Shown: positions 1 through 6,286 of the stretch, one piece after another
How the letters are laid out: each line of letters opens with the position of its first letter
How positions within the stretch are numbered: the stretch's first letter is position 1
Assembly: GCA_937902115.1 (NCBI GenBank)
Contig: CALGSR010000458.1
Span: 1 to 8,359 of the forward strand
Reading direction: 5' to 3'
DNA: 8,359 nucleotides
From: an uncultured Bacillus sp.
GTDB taxonomy: Bacteria > Bacillota > Bacilli > Bacillales > Cytobacillaceae
Position numbers and translations under genes: made by a program
Notes under the pieces: model-generated
The model's input: the letters and a program-made list of their open reading frames with translations, nothing else
Databases searched by the model: none
Told to the model about the DNA's origin: nothing

Positions 1-577
1 TGCTGGTATCTTTTTAATCTTCCTGATTATTGTACTGGGTGAATTAGTGGTACAAATTCCAATGGCTGTTCTCGTTGGAATTATGATTATGGTTTCGATT
101 GGAACCTTTGACTGGGCTTCCTTCTCGTATTTACGAAAAGCACCGAAAACTGATGCAGTGGTGATGCTTGTCACGGTTGCTATTGTTGTCGTAACTCATG
201 ACCTGTCAAAAGGGGTTATTGCAGGTGTGATCTTAAGTGCTATCTTCTTTGTCGCAAAAATTTCATCGATGAAAGTAATGAAGAAAACAGAGGACGAGCG
301 TATAATCTTTGATGTGGAAGGTCAGCTATTTTTCGCTTCAGTCGATGGCTTTGTCGCTGCATTTGATTTCGCTGCAGCGAATCAAACAATTGTCATTGAT
401 TTCACAGCTGCCCATGTCTGGGACGACTCTGCGGTTGGTGCAATAGATAAAGTGGTCATGAAGTTTCGTGAAAATCATAACCATGTGACGGTGAAAAACT
501 TAAATGCATCGAGCAGGAAACTCGTAGACAAGCTAGCTGTTTTCAATGATCCGAAATCAAAACTGTCTGTTCATTAA
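1..577 (+). CDS. SulP-family anion transporter, C-terminal part with STAS domain (5' end outside window)
   Basis: The reading frame is open from base 2 to a TAA at 575-577, giving about 191 visible residues, so the gene starts upstream of the window. The first 85 or so residues hold hydrophobic membrane segments typical of the end of the SulP transport domain. From about residue 99 a soluble STAS domain follows, with the hallmark 'EGQLFFAS' strand and 'VIDFTAAHVWDDSAVGAID', where the Asp-Ser after the second strand is the position phosphorylated in the related anti-anti-sigma factors. SulP proteins carry sulfate, bicarbonate or other inorganic anions, and the STAS domain faces the cytoplasm and modulates transport. 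The substrate cannot be told from this fragment; both sulfate and bicarbonate are possible. A UspA-type gene follows after 29 bases with no terminator between, so the two are probably co-transcribed. A GTG at 47 is only an internal valine codon. Confidence 0.9.
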   Translation, partial: AGIFLIFLIIVLGELVVQIPMAVLVGIMIMVSIGTFDWASFSYLRKAPKTDAVVMLVTVAIVVVTHDLSKGVIAGVILSAIFFVAKISSMKVMKKTEDERIIFDVEGQLFFASVDGFVAAFDFAAANQTIVIDFTAAHVWDDSAVGAIDKVVMKFRENHNHVTVKNLNASSRKLVDKLAVFNDPKSKLSVH

Positions 578-606
578 TGATAAGAAGTGATCTGGAGGGA
601 TGAAAC

Positions 607-1029
607 ATGTATAAAAAGATTCTCATAGCTGTAGACGGGTCAGAACATTCGATTCGTGCTGCCAAGGAAGCTATAAAAATCGCATCCTGCAGCAAGGATA
701 GCCTGGTAGAACTCGTATATGTTGCCGATTTTTCAAAGTCAAAGAATGAAGTACTTCATTCACAAAGCACAGAAGAACTTGAGCATGCAAGAAGAACCCG
801 TCTGCGTCCGATTGAAGACCTCATGAAAAAAAATCTAATTAATTATGAAGTAAAAGTATTGCGCGGTGAGCCGGGTCCGGCGATTGTTGAATATGCTAAC
901 GATGAAGATGACTTTGATTTAGCTATTCTTGGCAGCAGAGGATTGAATAGTTTACAAGAAATGGTTCTTGGAAGTGTAAGTCATAAGGTTGTAAAACGGG
1001 TTAATTGCCCAGTATTGATTGTGAAATAA
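607..1029 (+). CDS. Universal stress protein, UspA family, ATP-binding type
   Basis: This is a complete 140-residue single-domain Usp protein, the usual family length. It begins with the family's first strand ('YKKILIAVDGSEHS', Asp10 contacting nucleotide in relatives) and ends with 'NCPVLIVK'. The nucleotide loop G-x2-G-x9-G-S is intact (Gly109, Gly112, Gly122, Ser123), so it should bind ATP like MJ0577-type proteins rather than belong to the non-binding UspA type. Such proteins are cytoplasmic dimers linked to stress or energy state; the molecular role is usually unknown. A GGAGG at 594-598 sits 8 bases before the ATG. The gene lies directly behind a SulP transporter gene and is followed by a terminator, so it is probably the last gene of that operon. 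A regulatory role on the transporter is only a guess from position. Confidence 0.93.
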   Translation: MYKKILIAVDGSEHSIRAAKEAIKIASCSKDSLVELVYVADFSKSKNEVLHSQSTEELEHARRTRLRPIEDLMKKNLINYEVKVLRGEPGPAIVEYANDEDDFDLAILGSRGLNSLQEMVLGSVSHKVVKRVNCPVLIVK

Positions 1030-1034
1030 GATCA

Positions 1035-1066
1035 GAGGAATCGGAGAAAATCTCCGGTTCCTTTTT
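1035..1066 (+). terminator. Intrinsic terminator after the SulP-usp operon
   Basis: Bases 1037-1047 and 1051-1061 form an 11-bp stem with one G-T wobble and a 3-base loop. It is followed by five T residues (1062-1066), starting 7 bases after the usp stop codon. The flanking CAGAGG (1033-1038) and CCTCTG (1073-1078) are also complementary and could form an alternative outer pairing. Confidence 0.85.
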
Positions 1067-1239
1067 ATTTTGCCTCTGTTAAACTTGGTTGTTGATTTCA
1101 GTTTCAGACAAATCAGATCAACATGGTCGTTTTACATAGCTTATAAAAAAAGAATAGTTTTCATAAGGCCAGGGGAAAAATAATGTGAACGCTAGAAATT
1201 ATTTGAAAGAACAAAAAAATAGAACTTCTTAGTTTTAGA

Positions 1240-1268
1240 TTGATTTTCGTAATACCAGTATATATAAT
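1240..1268 (+). promoter_or_regulatory. Sigma-A-type promoter for the kdgK-permease unit
   Basis: TTGATT at 1240-1245 and a perfect TATAAT at 1263-1268 are separated by exactly 17 bases. Transcription should start near 1275, giving a leader of roughly 87 bases before the kdgK start. The rest of the 1030-1361 spacer holds the usp terminator and AT-rich sequence with no credible gene. Confidence 0.75.
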
Positions 1269-1276
1269 GAAAATAG

Positions 1277-1313
1277 ATTTCGAAATGCAAAATATTGTTT
1301 CATAATGTGGAAC
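1277..1313 (+). promoter_or_regulatory. Candidate repressor operator(s) just downstream of the kdgK promoter
   Basis: Two dyads lie right after the predicted transcription start. ATTTCGAAAT (1277-1286) is a perfect 10-base palindrome. GTTTCA (1297-1302), five bases, then TGGAAC (1308-1313) is an inverted repeat with one mismatch. A block between the start site and the gene is a classic repressor position. The GTTTCA/TGGAAC arms recall sites of IclR-family regulators such as enterobacterial KdgR, but no regulator gene is in the window, so the assignment is inference. Confidence 0.4.
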
Positions 1314-1346
1314 GAAGTTATATGGTAAATAGAAAATAATAATTTC

Positions 1347-1356
1347 AAGGTGGGGG
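1347..1356 (+). promoter_or_regulatory. Ribosome binding site that decides the kdgK start
   Basis: AAGGTGGGGG ends 5 bases before the ATG at 1362. The in-frame GTG at 1350 lies inside this Shine-Dalgarno stretch and has no site of its own, so the ATG is preferred. Confidence 0.75.
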
Positions 1357-1361
1357 TCTCA

Positions 1362-2381
1362 ATGAAAAGAGTAGTAACAATGGGAGAAATTATGCTTCGT
1401 TTATCAACACCCGGTCACCAAAAGATTCAACAGGCTAACGTCTTTGATATTGTTTATGGCGGCGGAGAGGCGAATGTAGCGGTTGGCTTGTCCCAGTTGG
1501 GCCTAGAATCATCATTTGTAAGTAAGTTGCCAGATAATGCGCTTGGTTACAGTGCGAATCAGCAGTTGAACCGTTTTGGGGTTGAAACCGAACACATGGT
1601 ATTCGGTGGAGAAAGAATTGGGATTTACTATTTAGAAAAAGGCTATTCCATTCGTCCTTCGAAGGTGATCTATGACCGCAGCGGTTCATCCTTTGCCACA
1701 TCGAAGACAGGGGAATACGATTTGGAGGCGGCTTTTGCTGGTGCAGATTGGTTTCATATCAGTGGCATCACGCCTGCCTTAAATGAAGAAATTTTTCAAT
1801 TAACGAAGAAGTCACTAGCAACAGCTAAACGCATGGGCTTAACGACAAGCTGTGATTTGAATTATCGAAGCTCGCTATGGACTTTTGAAAACGCACGCAA
1901 AAAAATGACGGAATTAATGCAGGATGTAGATGTGTGTATCGGCGTTGAACCGCTACAGTTATTGGACGGGGATGGCAAAGAAATCAAAGAGCGTCTTCCG
2001 GCAAAACCAACTCCAGATGATTATAAAGAGATTATGCAGGAAATGCATCATAAATTAAATCTAAAATATATTGCAATGACGTTTAGAAATCAGTTGTCTG
2101 TCAATCATCATCGATTAATAGCGCTTCTCTCAGATGGCAGCGGCTTTTATCAATCGCCTGAAACGGATGTGGAAATTGTTGACCGTGTCGGTACGGGGGA
2201 TGCTTTTTCAACAGGGCTGGTCTACTCGTTGGTCAATGAATATGAGCCACAGCAAGCGGTTGATTTTGCTACAGCATGCTTTGCCTTGAAGCATACGATT
2301 GAAGGCGATGTCAGCTTGATGAGTTTAGCGGAAGTAGAACAATACTTGGAAAATCGTAATTCATTTTCGATTCGAAGATAA
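1362..2381 (+). CDS. kdgK: 2-keto-3-deoxygluconate kinase (PfkB/ribokinase family)
   Basis: The predicted 339-residue cytoplasmic kinase transfers phosphate from ATP to 2-keto-3-deoxygluconate (KDG), giving KDPG, the substrate of KDPG aldolase in uronate/pectin and Entner-Doudoroff-type breakdown. PfkB features are in order. The N-terminal 'TMGEIMLRLS' strand is followed by the substrate-binding glycine motif 'GGGEANVAV' at about residues 33-41. Near the C terminus is signature 2, 'DRVGTGDAFSTG' (about 274-285), with the anion hole and catalytic base Asp280. The 'CDLNYR' segment (about 164-169) is typical of KDG kinases. The ATG at 1362 was chosen because of the site at 1347-1356. A GntP-family permease follows after 81 bases. 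A related 2-keto-gluconate or other sugar-acid kinase is the main alternative; no aldolase gene is nearby to settle the substrate. Confidence 0.85.
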   Translation: MKRVVTMGEIMLRLSTPGHQKIQQANVFDIVYGGGEANVAVGLSQLGLESSFVSKLPDNALGYSANQQLNRFGVETEHMVFGGERIGIYYLEKGYSIRPSKVIYDRSGSSFATSKTGEYDLEAAFAGADWFHISGITPALNEEIFQLTKKSLATAKRMGLTTSCDLNYRSSLWTFENARKKMTELMQDVDVCIGVEPLQLLDGDGKEIKERLPAKPTPDDYKEIMQEMHHKLNLKYIAMTFRNQLSVNHHRLIALLSDGSGFYQSPETDVEIVDRVGTGDAFSTGLVYSLVNEYEPQQAVDFATACFALKHTIEGDVSLMSLAEVEQYLENRNSFSIRR

Positions 2382-2462
2382 GTTAGACTCCAAGTGTAAA
2401 ACGATTGGGTAATAATTTATTTTTATAAATAACTCAAAATTAATATTAAAGGAGAATAACAG

Positions 2463-3788
2463 ATGAGTTGGTTACCGATACTTTGGGTAATAGTCGGGGT
2501 TGCATTGCTTCTTTTCTTAAACATGAAGTTAAAGCTTAACAGCTTTGTCGCCCTTTTGATTGTTGCCATTTTAGTAGGAATATTAAATGGATTGTCTTTA
2601 GCGGATGTTATGACGACCGTTAAGGCAGGATTTGGCGGAACGTTGGGCAGTCTGGCACTTATTATTGGTTTTGGAGCTGTCCTTGGAAAATTAATGGTTG
2701 ACTCTGGTGCCGCGCAGCGAATTGCTACCACATTAATTGATAAATTTGGGATCAAGTATATCGAGTGGGCACTTATCATTACAGGAGCTGTTTTTGGGAT
2801 TGCGGTCTTTTATGAAGTTGCCTTTATTATTATTGCACCGCTCGTTATTAGTATTGCAAAGGAAGCGAAAATTCCGTTTTTACGTCTTGCAATAACAGCG
2901 GTTGCAGCTGCGACCATGTCGCATAGTCTTTTTCCTCCTCAGCCAGGGCCGACAGCACTTGTTGAAGCATATGGTGCGGATATGGGTATGGTTTATATCT
3001 TTGGTATTATTGTTTTCATCCCAGCTGTTATTTGTGCAGGTATTATTTTACCGAGATTCTTAAAGAATTTGGATCGACCAGTTCCAAAATTAATGGAGCA
3101 GACAAAGCAATTTACAAATGAAGAAATGCCGCGCTTTGCGACAAGTATTATCGTACCATTGACACCTGCAATTATTATTACATTAGGAACAATCATTAAA
3201 CTCTTCATTGAAGAAGATACTACTTTCTTTAATATTGTAAATTTCTTTGGCAGTGCTGAAATCAGTATGTTAATTTCAGTTTTAATCGCTATTTATATAT
3301 TTGGCTTAAAAAGAGGCCGTAAGATGAATGAAGTCATGGATTCCTTTGCTGAAGGGATTAAAGGGATTGCGATGATTATCTTTATCGTCGGTGCTGGTGG
3401 TGCTTTTAAGCAAATTATCATTGATTCCGGTACAGGTGAGACGATCGCATCCATGATGCAAAACTTAAATATGAATCCATTGATTATGGCGTGGTTGATT
3501 ACGGCGATTATTCGTATCATGACAGGTCAAGGGGTTGTATCAGCGATTACAGCTGCGGGGATTATTTCACCGCTTATGGTGACAATGGATGTGAATCCGG
3601 TTCTGCTCGTATTAGCTACAGCCGCCGGAAGTAACACGATTACACATGTGAATGATGCTTCATTCTGGTTATTTAAAGAATACTTTGGTATCAGCATTAA
3701 AGATACTTTTAAAACATGGGGACTGCTGCTAATGGTCAACTCATTTGTGGGACTTGGGGTCGTATTGATTCTAGATATATTTATGTAA
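2463..3788 (+). CDS. GntP-family sugar-acid permease (gluconate:H+ symporter family)
   Basis: This is a 441-residue, very hydrophobic inner-membrane protein with about 12-14 predicted membrane segments, the usual GntP length. Family landmarks are 'SHSLFPPQPGPTAL' (about residues 153-166), a long cytoplasmic stretch around 200-225, 'GQGVVSAITAAGIISP' (355-370) and 'THVNDASFWLFKEYFG' (394-409) near the C terminus. GntP proteins import gluconate and related acids (KDG, glycerate, idonate and others differ between paralogues) with protons. Its position behind a KDG kinase suggests that it brings in gluconate, KDG or a similar acid, but sequence alone does not fix the substrate. AAAGGAG at 2448-2454 lies 8 bases before the ATG. 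The 81-base gap to kdgK has no clear terminator or promoter, so co-transcription from 1240-1268 is likely. Confidence 0.9.
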   Translation: MSWLPILWVIVGVALLLFLNMKLKLNSFVALLIVAILVGILNGLSLADVMTTVKAGFGGTLGSLALIIGFGAVLGKLMVDSGAAQRIATTLIDKFGIKYIEWALIITGAVFGIAVFYEVAFIIIAPLVISIAKEAKIPFLRLAITAVAAATMSHSLFPPQPGPTALVEAYGADMGMVYIFGIIVFIPAVICAGIILPRFLKNLDRPVPKLMEQTKQFTNEEMPRFATSIIVPLTPAIIITLGTIIKLFIEEDTTFFNIVNFFGSAEISMLISVLIAIYIFGLKRGRKMNEVMDSFAEGIKGIAMIIFIVGAGGAFKQIIIDSGTGETIASMMQNLNMNPLIMAWLITAIIRIMTGQGVVSAITAAGIISPLMVTMDVNPVLLVLATAAGSNTITHVNDASFWLFKEYFGISIKDTFKTWGLLLMVNSFVGLGVVLILDIFM

Positions 3789-3880
3789 AAAAACGAGGTA
3801 TTCATTTTTTTATACCCTCAATTGTGAAAGTGTCAACAGGAAAGCATACTAGTATTTTTAATAAAGATTTCGTAGATAAA

Positions 3881-3919
3881 AGGAAAAGCACCCTGATTAG
3901 TAGGGCGCTTTTCCTTTTT
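3881..3919. terminator. Bidirectional intrinsic terminator between the permease and CDF genes
   Basis: Bases 3881-3894 pair with 3902-3915 (13 of 14 pairs; only A3890/C3906 mismatched) around a 7-base loop. On the + strand it is followed by T3915-T3919, and on the minus strand by a shorter T stretch (complement of 3878-3881). It lies 92 bases after the permease stop and immediately after the stop of the minus-strand CDF gene, so it can serve both. Confidence 0.82.
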
Positions 3920-4782
3920 CAAAACTGCGGCTCTATATGGATATTTGAATCCTTAACTTCATGTTCTTGGAATAATCGCTCTTCTATATCCTCGGCAATT
4001 TGGTGACCTTCTACAATCGTTAAAGTCGGCTCAACGAAAATGGTGGCGTCGACAATGGTTTTGTTGCCGTGCAGGCGGGCTTTGATGTCCTTGACTAATT
4101 TCACGCCCGGAGTTCCGTTAATCGTTTCTTCCATTTCTTTCAGCTTTTGTACTTCAAATGCATCGGTTAAGTCAAGTGAAGCATCCCTAAAGATGCTCCA
4201 TGCAGTATGGCAGATCATAAGCCCGACAATGAGGGCTGCTAAAGGATCGAGCCAAGAGAAACCGAAATAGGCACCGAGAATTCCAATCGCTGCCCCGATG
4301 CTGACAAGAGCGTCCGAGCGATTATCCTGGGCAGCTGAATAAAGTGCCTTACTATTGATTTTCTTCGATAACTTCAGATTATAAAGATAAACCCCGAACA
4401 TAAAGACAGCGGACAATAATGCAACAAGAGCAGTAAAGATATTTGGGTCGCTGGCATCCGGCTGATAAAAAGACTTTACTGATTGAAATATGACCTGAAA
4501 GCCAACCGTGAACATGATTAATGCGGCAATTAGTGAGGCGATCGTTTCCGCCCTGGAATGACCGTAACGGTGATTTTCATCAGGCGGTTTCTGCGCAATC
4601 CGTAAGCCGATTAATACAGCAATCGAAGCAATAATGTCCGTTAAGTTATTCAAACCGTCTGCCCATAATGCTTCCGAATCACCGATAGAACCCGCAGTCA
4701 GCTTGGCGGATGATAGCAAAATATAGGCAGCAATGCTAATCCAGGCTCCTTTTTCTGCCTTCTTTAAATTCGATTCCCCCAT
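3919..4782 (-). CDS. Cation diffusion facilitator, MneP/MneS-like (probable Mn(II) exporter)
   Basis: This is a 287-residue CDF-family membrane protein with six membrane segments in the first ~205 residues and a cytoplasmic metal-binding C-terminal domain (about 208-287, with His-containing 'RLHGNKTIVDA' and 'EGHQIAEDIEE'). The metal site in segment 2 is 'ADGLNNLTDI' (Asp42, Asn46, Asp49) and in segment 5 'DNRSD' (Asp153, Asp157). Absence of the His found in zinc CDFs, plus the 'KPPDENHRYGHSRAETIASL' loop, fits the manganese-exporting branch (B. subtilis MneP/MneS); iron or other metals remain possible. The ATG at 4782 is preferred over an in-frame GTG at 4794 because that GTG lies in the AAGTGGGGG ribosome binding site. 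The gene is divergent from czcD, and its stop touches the bidirectional terminator. I found no convincing -35/-10 pair or MntR-like box upstream. Confidence 0.88.
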   Translation of the reverse strand: MGESNLKKAEKGAWISIAAYILLSSAKLTAGSIGDSEALWADGLNNLTDIIASIAVLIGLRIAQKPPDENHRYGHSRAETIASLIAALIMFTVGFQVIFQSVKSFYQPDASDPNIFTALVALLSAVFMFGVYLYNLKLSKKINSKALYSAAQDNRSDALVSIGAAIGILGAYFGFSWLDPLAALIVGLMICHTAWSIFRDASLDLTDAFEVQKLKEMEETINGTPGVKLVKDIKARLHGNKTIVDATIFVEPTLTIVEGHQIAEDIEERLFQEHEVKDSNIHIEPQF

Positions 4783-4846
4783 AGAAACCCCCACTTATCA
4801 CAATCACTTTCCTTGTTTAGTATCCATTTCCGCGCTGTATTTTATT

Positions 4847-4892
4847 CCACTTCCAGAGTGCCAGGCAGAAGTGGCATTCATTAGAACTAATG
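4847..4892. repeat. Inverted repeats in the CDF-czcD divergent spacer
   Basis: CCACTTC (4847-4853) and GAAGTGG (4868-4874) are perfect 7-base arms around 14 bases that themselves contain TGCC-A-GGCA (4859-4867). A second dyad, CATTAG-AA-CTAATG, occupies 4879-4892. They lie between the two divergent genes, upstream of the minus-strand CDF gene. They could be operators or weak hairpins; no known consensus was recognised. Confidence 0.4.
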
Positions 4893-4928
4893 ATTTACGA
4901 TAAAGTTGCGAAAAATAGTAAAAATTTA

Positions 4929-4957
4929 TTGAACTTTTTCTATGTATATTTCATAAT
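4929..4957 (+). promoter_or_regulatory. Sigma-A-type promoter of czcD
   Basis: TTGAAC (4929-4934) and CATAAT (4952-4957) are separated by 17 bases, with transcription expected near 4964. That places the start site inside the CzrA-type palindrome and leaves a leader of about 34 bases. It also shows that the open frame upstream of 4998 is promoter, not coding sequence. Confidence 0.7.
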
Positions 4958-4958
4958 A

Positions 4959-4980
4959 TATATGAGCATATATTCATATA
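4959..4980 (+). promoter_or_regulatory. CzrA/SmtB-type operator overlapping the czcD start site
   Basis: This 22-base palindrome matches in 9 of 11 symmetric pairs, centred between 4969 and 4970. Its core TGAGCATATATTCA (4963-4976) fits the ArsR/SmtB pattern TGAA-n6-TTCA flanked by ATAT, as remembered for Staphylococcus aureus czrA operators. It sits directly after the -10 element at the expected transcription start, where a bound repressor would block RNA polymerase. A CzrA-type gene is next to czcD, which strongly supports the pairing. Confidence 0.75.
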
Positions 4981-4997
4981 AGAAAGTAGGCGGTCAT

Positions 4998-5927
4998 ATG
5001 GGACACCATCATGGTCATCACCACGACCATCATCACGGTCATTCACATAATCATTCTGGAAATAAAAAGGCGTTATTCTCCGCATTTCTGTTAATTTCAC
5101 TCTTTATGATTGTGGAAGTTATCGGTGGTCTCGTCACGAATAGTCTGGCGCTGTTATCAGATGCCGGTCATATGTTAAGTGATGCGGTCGCTTTGGGATT
5201 GAGTTTCTTTGCTATTAAGCTTGGCGAGAAAAAAGCGTCGCAGTCGAAAACCTTCGGCTACAGACGGTTTGAAATTATCGCCGCATCTTTAAATGGTCTG
5301 ACATTAATGGCAATCTCCCTGTATATCTTTTATGAAGCCTCACAGCGTTTTCTAAATCCGCCTGAAGTGCAGAGCACGGGAATGCTGATTATTTCTGTTA
5401 TCGGCCTCTTGGTCAATATTGCCGCAGCCTGGATCTTAATGAGTGGCGACAAGGATGAAAACTTAAATGTGAGAAGTGCCTTCCTTCATGTCATTGGTGA
5501 TATGCTTGGTTCGGTAGGGGCGATCACCGCTGCCTTATTGATGATTTTCTTCGGCTGGGGAATTGCTGATCCGATTGCTAGTGTCATCGTAGCCGTCTTA
5601 ATTCTCATCAGCGGCTGGAGAGTGACCAAAGAATCACTCCATATCTTAATGGAAGGAACGCCGGATCAATTTGATGTCGAAGATGTAAAAACAGCGTTAT
5701 TACGTATTTCCCATGTCATCGAAGTACATGATCTTCACATTTGGTCCATCACATCAGGAATGCCGATGCTAAGCTGTCATATTGCAATAGATCCATCGGG
5801 AATTCACGATACCGTTCTGCAGGAGGCGCAAAAAATTCTGCACGATGATTTCGGGATCGAGCACAGTACTCTCCAGGTAGAAAATAAGCAAATGGGATGT
5901 CCGAATCCACATCAAAGCTGTAATTAA
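4998..5927 (+). CDS. czcD: CzcD, zinc/cobalt/cadmium cation diffusion facilitator
   Basis: This 309-residue CDF exporter moves Zn2+, and probably Co2+ and Cd2+, out of the cytoplasm in exchange for protons or K+. The first 19 residues include 12 histidines (HHH clusters), a metal-collecting tail typical of zinc CDFs. Six membrane segments follow. The four-residue zinc site is complete: His58 and Asp62 in segment 2 ('DAGHMLSD') and His164 and Asp168 in segment 5 ('HVIGD'). The C-terminal domain (about 215-300) contains 'HDLHIWSITSG' and ends with a Cys/His cluster, 'CPNPHQSC'. The ATG at 4998 was chosen because the promoter and operator occupy the upstream in-frame stretch; AGGCGG at 4988-4993 is an imperfect Shine-Dalgarno four bases away. 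Unlike B. subtilis czcD, no czcO/trkA-like gene follows: the stop overlaps that of the convergent czrA. Confidence 0.94.
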   Translation: MGHHHGHHHDHHHGHSHNHSGNKKALFSAFLLISLFMIVEVIGGLVTNSLALLSDAGHMLSDAVALGLSFFAIKLGEKKASQSKTFGYRRFEIIAASLNGLTLMAISLYIFYEASQRFLNPPEVQSTGMLIISVIGLLVNIAAAWILMSGDKDENLNVRSAFLHVIGDMLGSVGAITAALLMIFFGWGIADPIASVIVAVLILISGWRVTKESLHILMEGTPDQFDVEDVKTALLRISHVIEVHDLHIWSITSGMPMLSCHIAIDPSGIHDTVLQEAQKILHDDFGIEHSTLQVENKQMGCPNPHQSCN

Positions 5928-6241
5928 TGATGCGCGTGTTCGATCGTCTGTTTTAGAATATCCATCACATGTTCATCATCATGTGTATAAAATAAAGACG
6001 TACCTTCGCGGCGGAATTTTACGAGCCGCAAATTTTTCAGGAAGCGGAGCTGATGGGATACTGTTGATTGCAGCAGTCCCAGTTTTTCAGCAATTTCATT
6101 CACAGAATGCTCCCCGTGAAAAAGTAAATGAAGGATCCGGATCCGAGTCGGATCAGAGAGCGCTTTAAAAGTTTGCGACACGATAAATAATGTTTCTTCA
6201 TCAAGCTCTTGGTCAGCAGATGGCTGGTTTTCTTTTTCCAT
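5924..6241 (-). CDS. czrA: CzrA-type zinc-sensing repressor, ArsR/SmtB family
   Basis: This 105-residue cytoplasmic winged-helix dimer is almost the same length as S. aureus CzrA. The ArsR core runs 'FKALSDPTRIRILHLL' (about 25-40), the helix-turn-helix 'SVNEIAEKLGLLQSTVSHQLRFLKN' (about 46-70) and the wing ('LVKFRREGTSLFY'). The alpha-5 metal site is complete: Asp89, His91, His102 and His105, i.e. D-x-H-x10-H-x2-H, the zinc/cobalt signature of SmtB/CzrA. There is no alpha-3 CxC motif, so it is not an arsenic or CadC-type sensor. Metal binding should release it from DNA, with czcD (operator at 4959-4980) the obvious target. The ATG at 6241 is set by a near-perfect Shine-Dalgarno (6248-6254); an upstream ATG at 6256 overlaps that site and is rejected. 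Its TAA shares four bases with that of czcD. Confidence 0.95.
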   Translation of the reverse strand: MEKENQPSADQELDEETLFIVSQTFKALSDPTRIRILHLLFHGEHSVNEIAEKLGLLQSTVSHQLRFLKNLRLVKFRREGTSLFYTHDDEHVMDILKQTIEHAHH

Positions 6242-6247
6242 AGTAAT

Positions 6248-6254
6248 CACCTCC
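6248..6254 (-). promoter_or_regulatory. Strong ribosome binding site fixing the czrA start
   Basis: On the minus strand GGAGGTG is followed by 6 bases and then the ATG at 6241. The complementarity to 16S rRNA is almost maximal. Confidence 0.85.
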
Positions 6255-6261
6255 ATCTTCC

Positions 6262-6267
6262 ATTATA
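6262..6267 (-). promoter_or_regulatory. Probable -10 element of the czrA promoter
   Basis: The minus strand reads a perfect TATAAT here. The -35 at a 17-base spacing is poor (TTTTTA), so activity is uncertain. Transcription would start near 6255, giving a leader of only about 14 bases that is mostly the ribosome binding site. No CzrA-type operator is visible at this promoter. Confidence 0.5.
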
Positions 6268-6286
6268 GCGAATAAGTCCGCGGATA

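Noticed and set aside
1090..1123. Inverted repeat TGTTGAT...ATCAACA with an overlapping TGATTT/AAATCA
   Set aside because: The arms are AT-rich and short, the spacer is long, and it is far from the kdgK promoter; it may be chance in an AT-rich spacer.
1184..1197. Possible catabolite-responsive (cre) site TGTGAACGCTAGAA upstream of kdgK
   Set aside because: Three mismatches to the consensus as remembered, poor symmetry, and about 90 bases upstream of the predicted start; too weak to call.
1350..1361. The same GTGGGGGT(C/T)TC leader before the kdgK start and the CDF start (complement of 4783-4794)
   Set aside because: Both are purine-rich Shine-Dalgarno regions, so the likeness is probably convergent rather than a shared regulatory element.
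2423..3805. Several minus-strand open frames opposite the permease
   Set aside because: They are antisense shadows of a hydrophobic gene; none has a ribosome binding site or plausible protein composition.
3795..3818. Hairpin just after the permease stop
   Set aside because: Only about 5 good pairs, and the T run is in the loop rather than after the stem; the hairpin at 3881-3915 is a far better terminator.
3716..4006. Open frame running + strand across the permease end and the terminator
   Set aside because: It overlaps the permease 3' end in another frame, crosses the bidirectional terminator, and has no recognisable protein features.
4890..4997. In-frame N-terminal extension of CzcD
   Set aside because: The stretch contains the promoter (4929-4957) and CzrA-type operator (4959-4980), lacks a ribosome binding site at its ATG, and would place an odd peptide before the conserved His-rich start.
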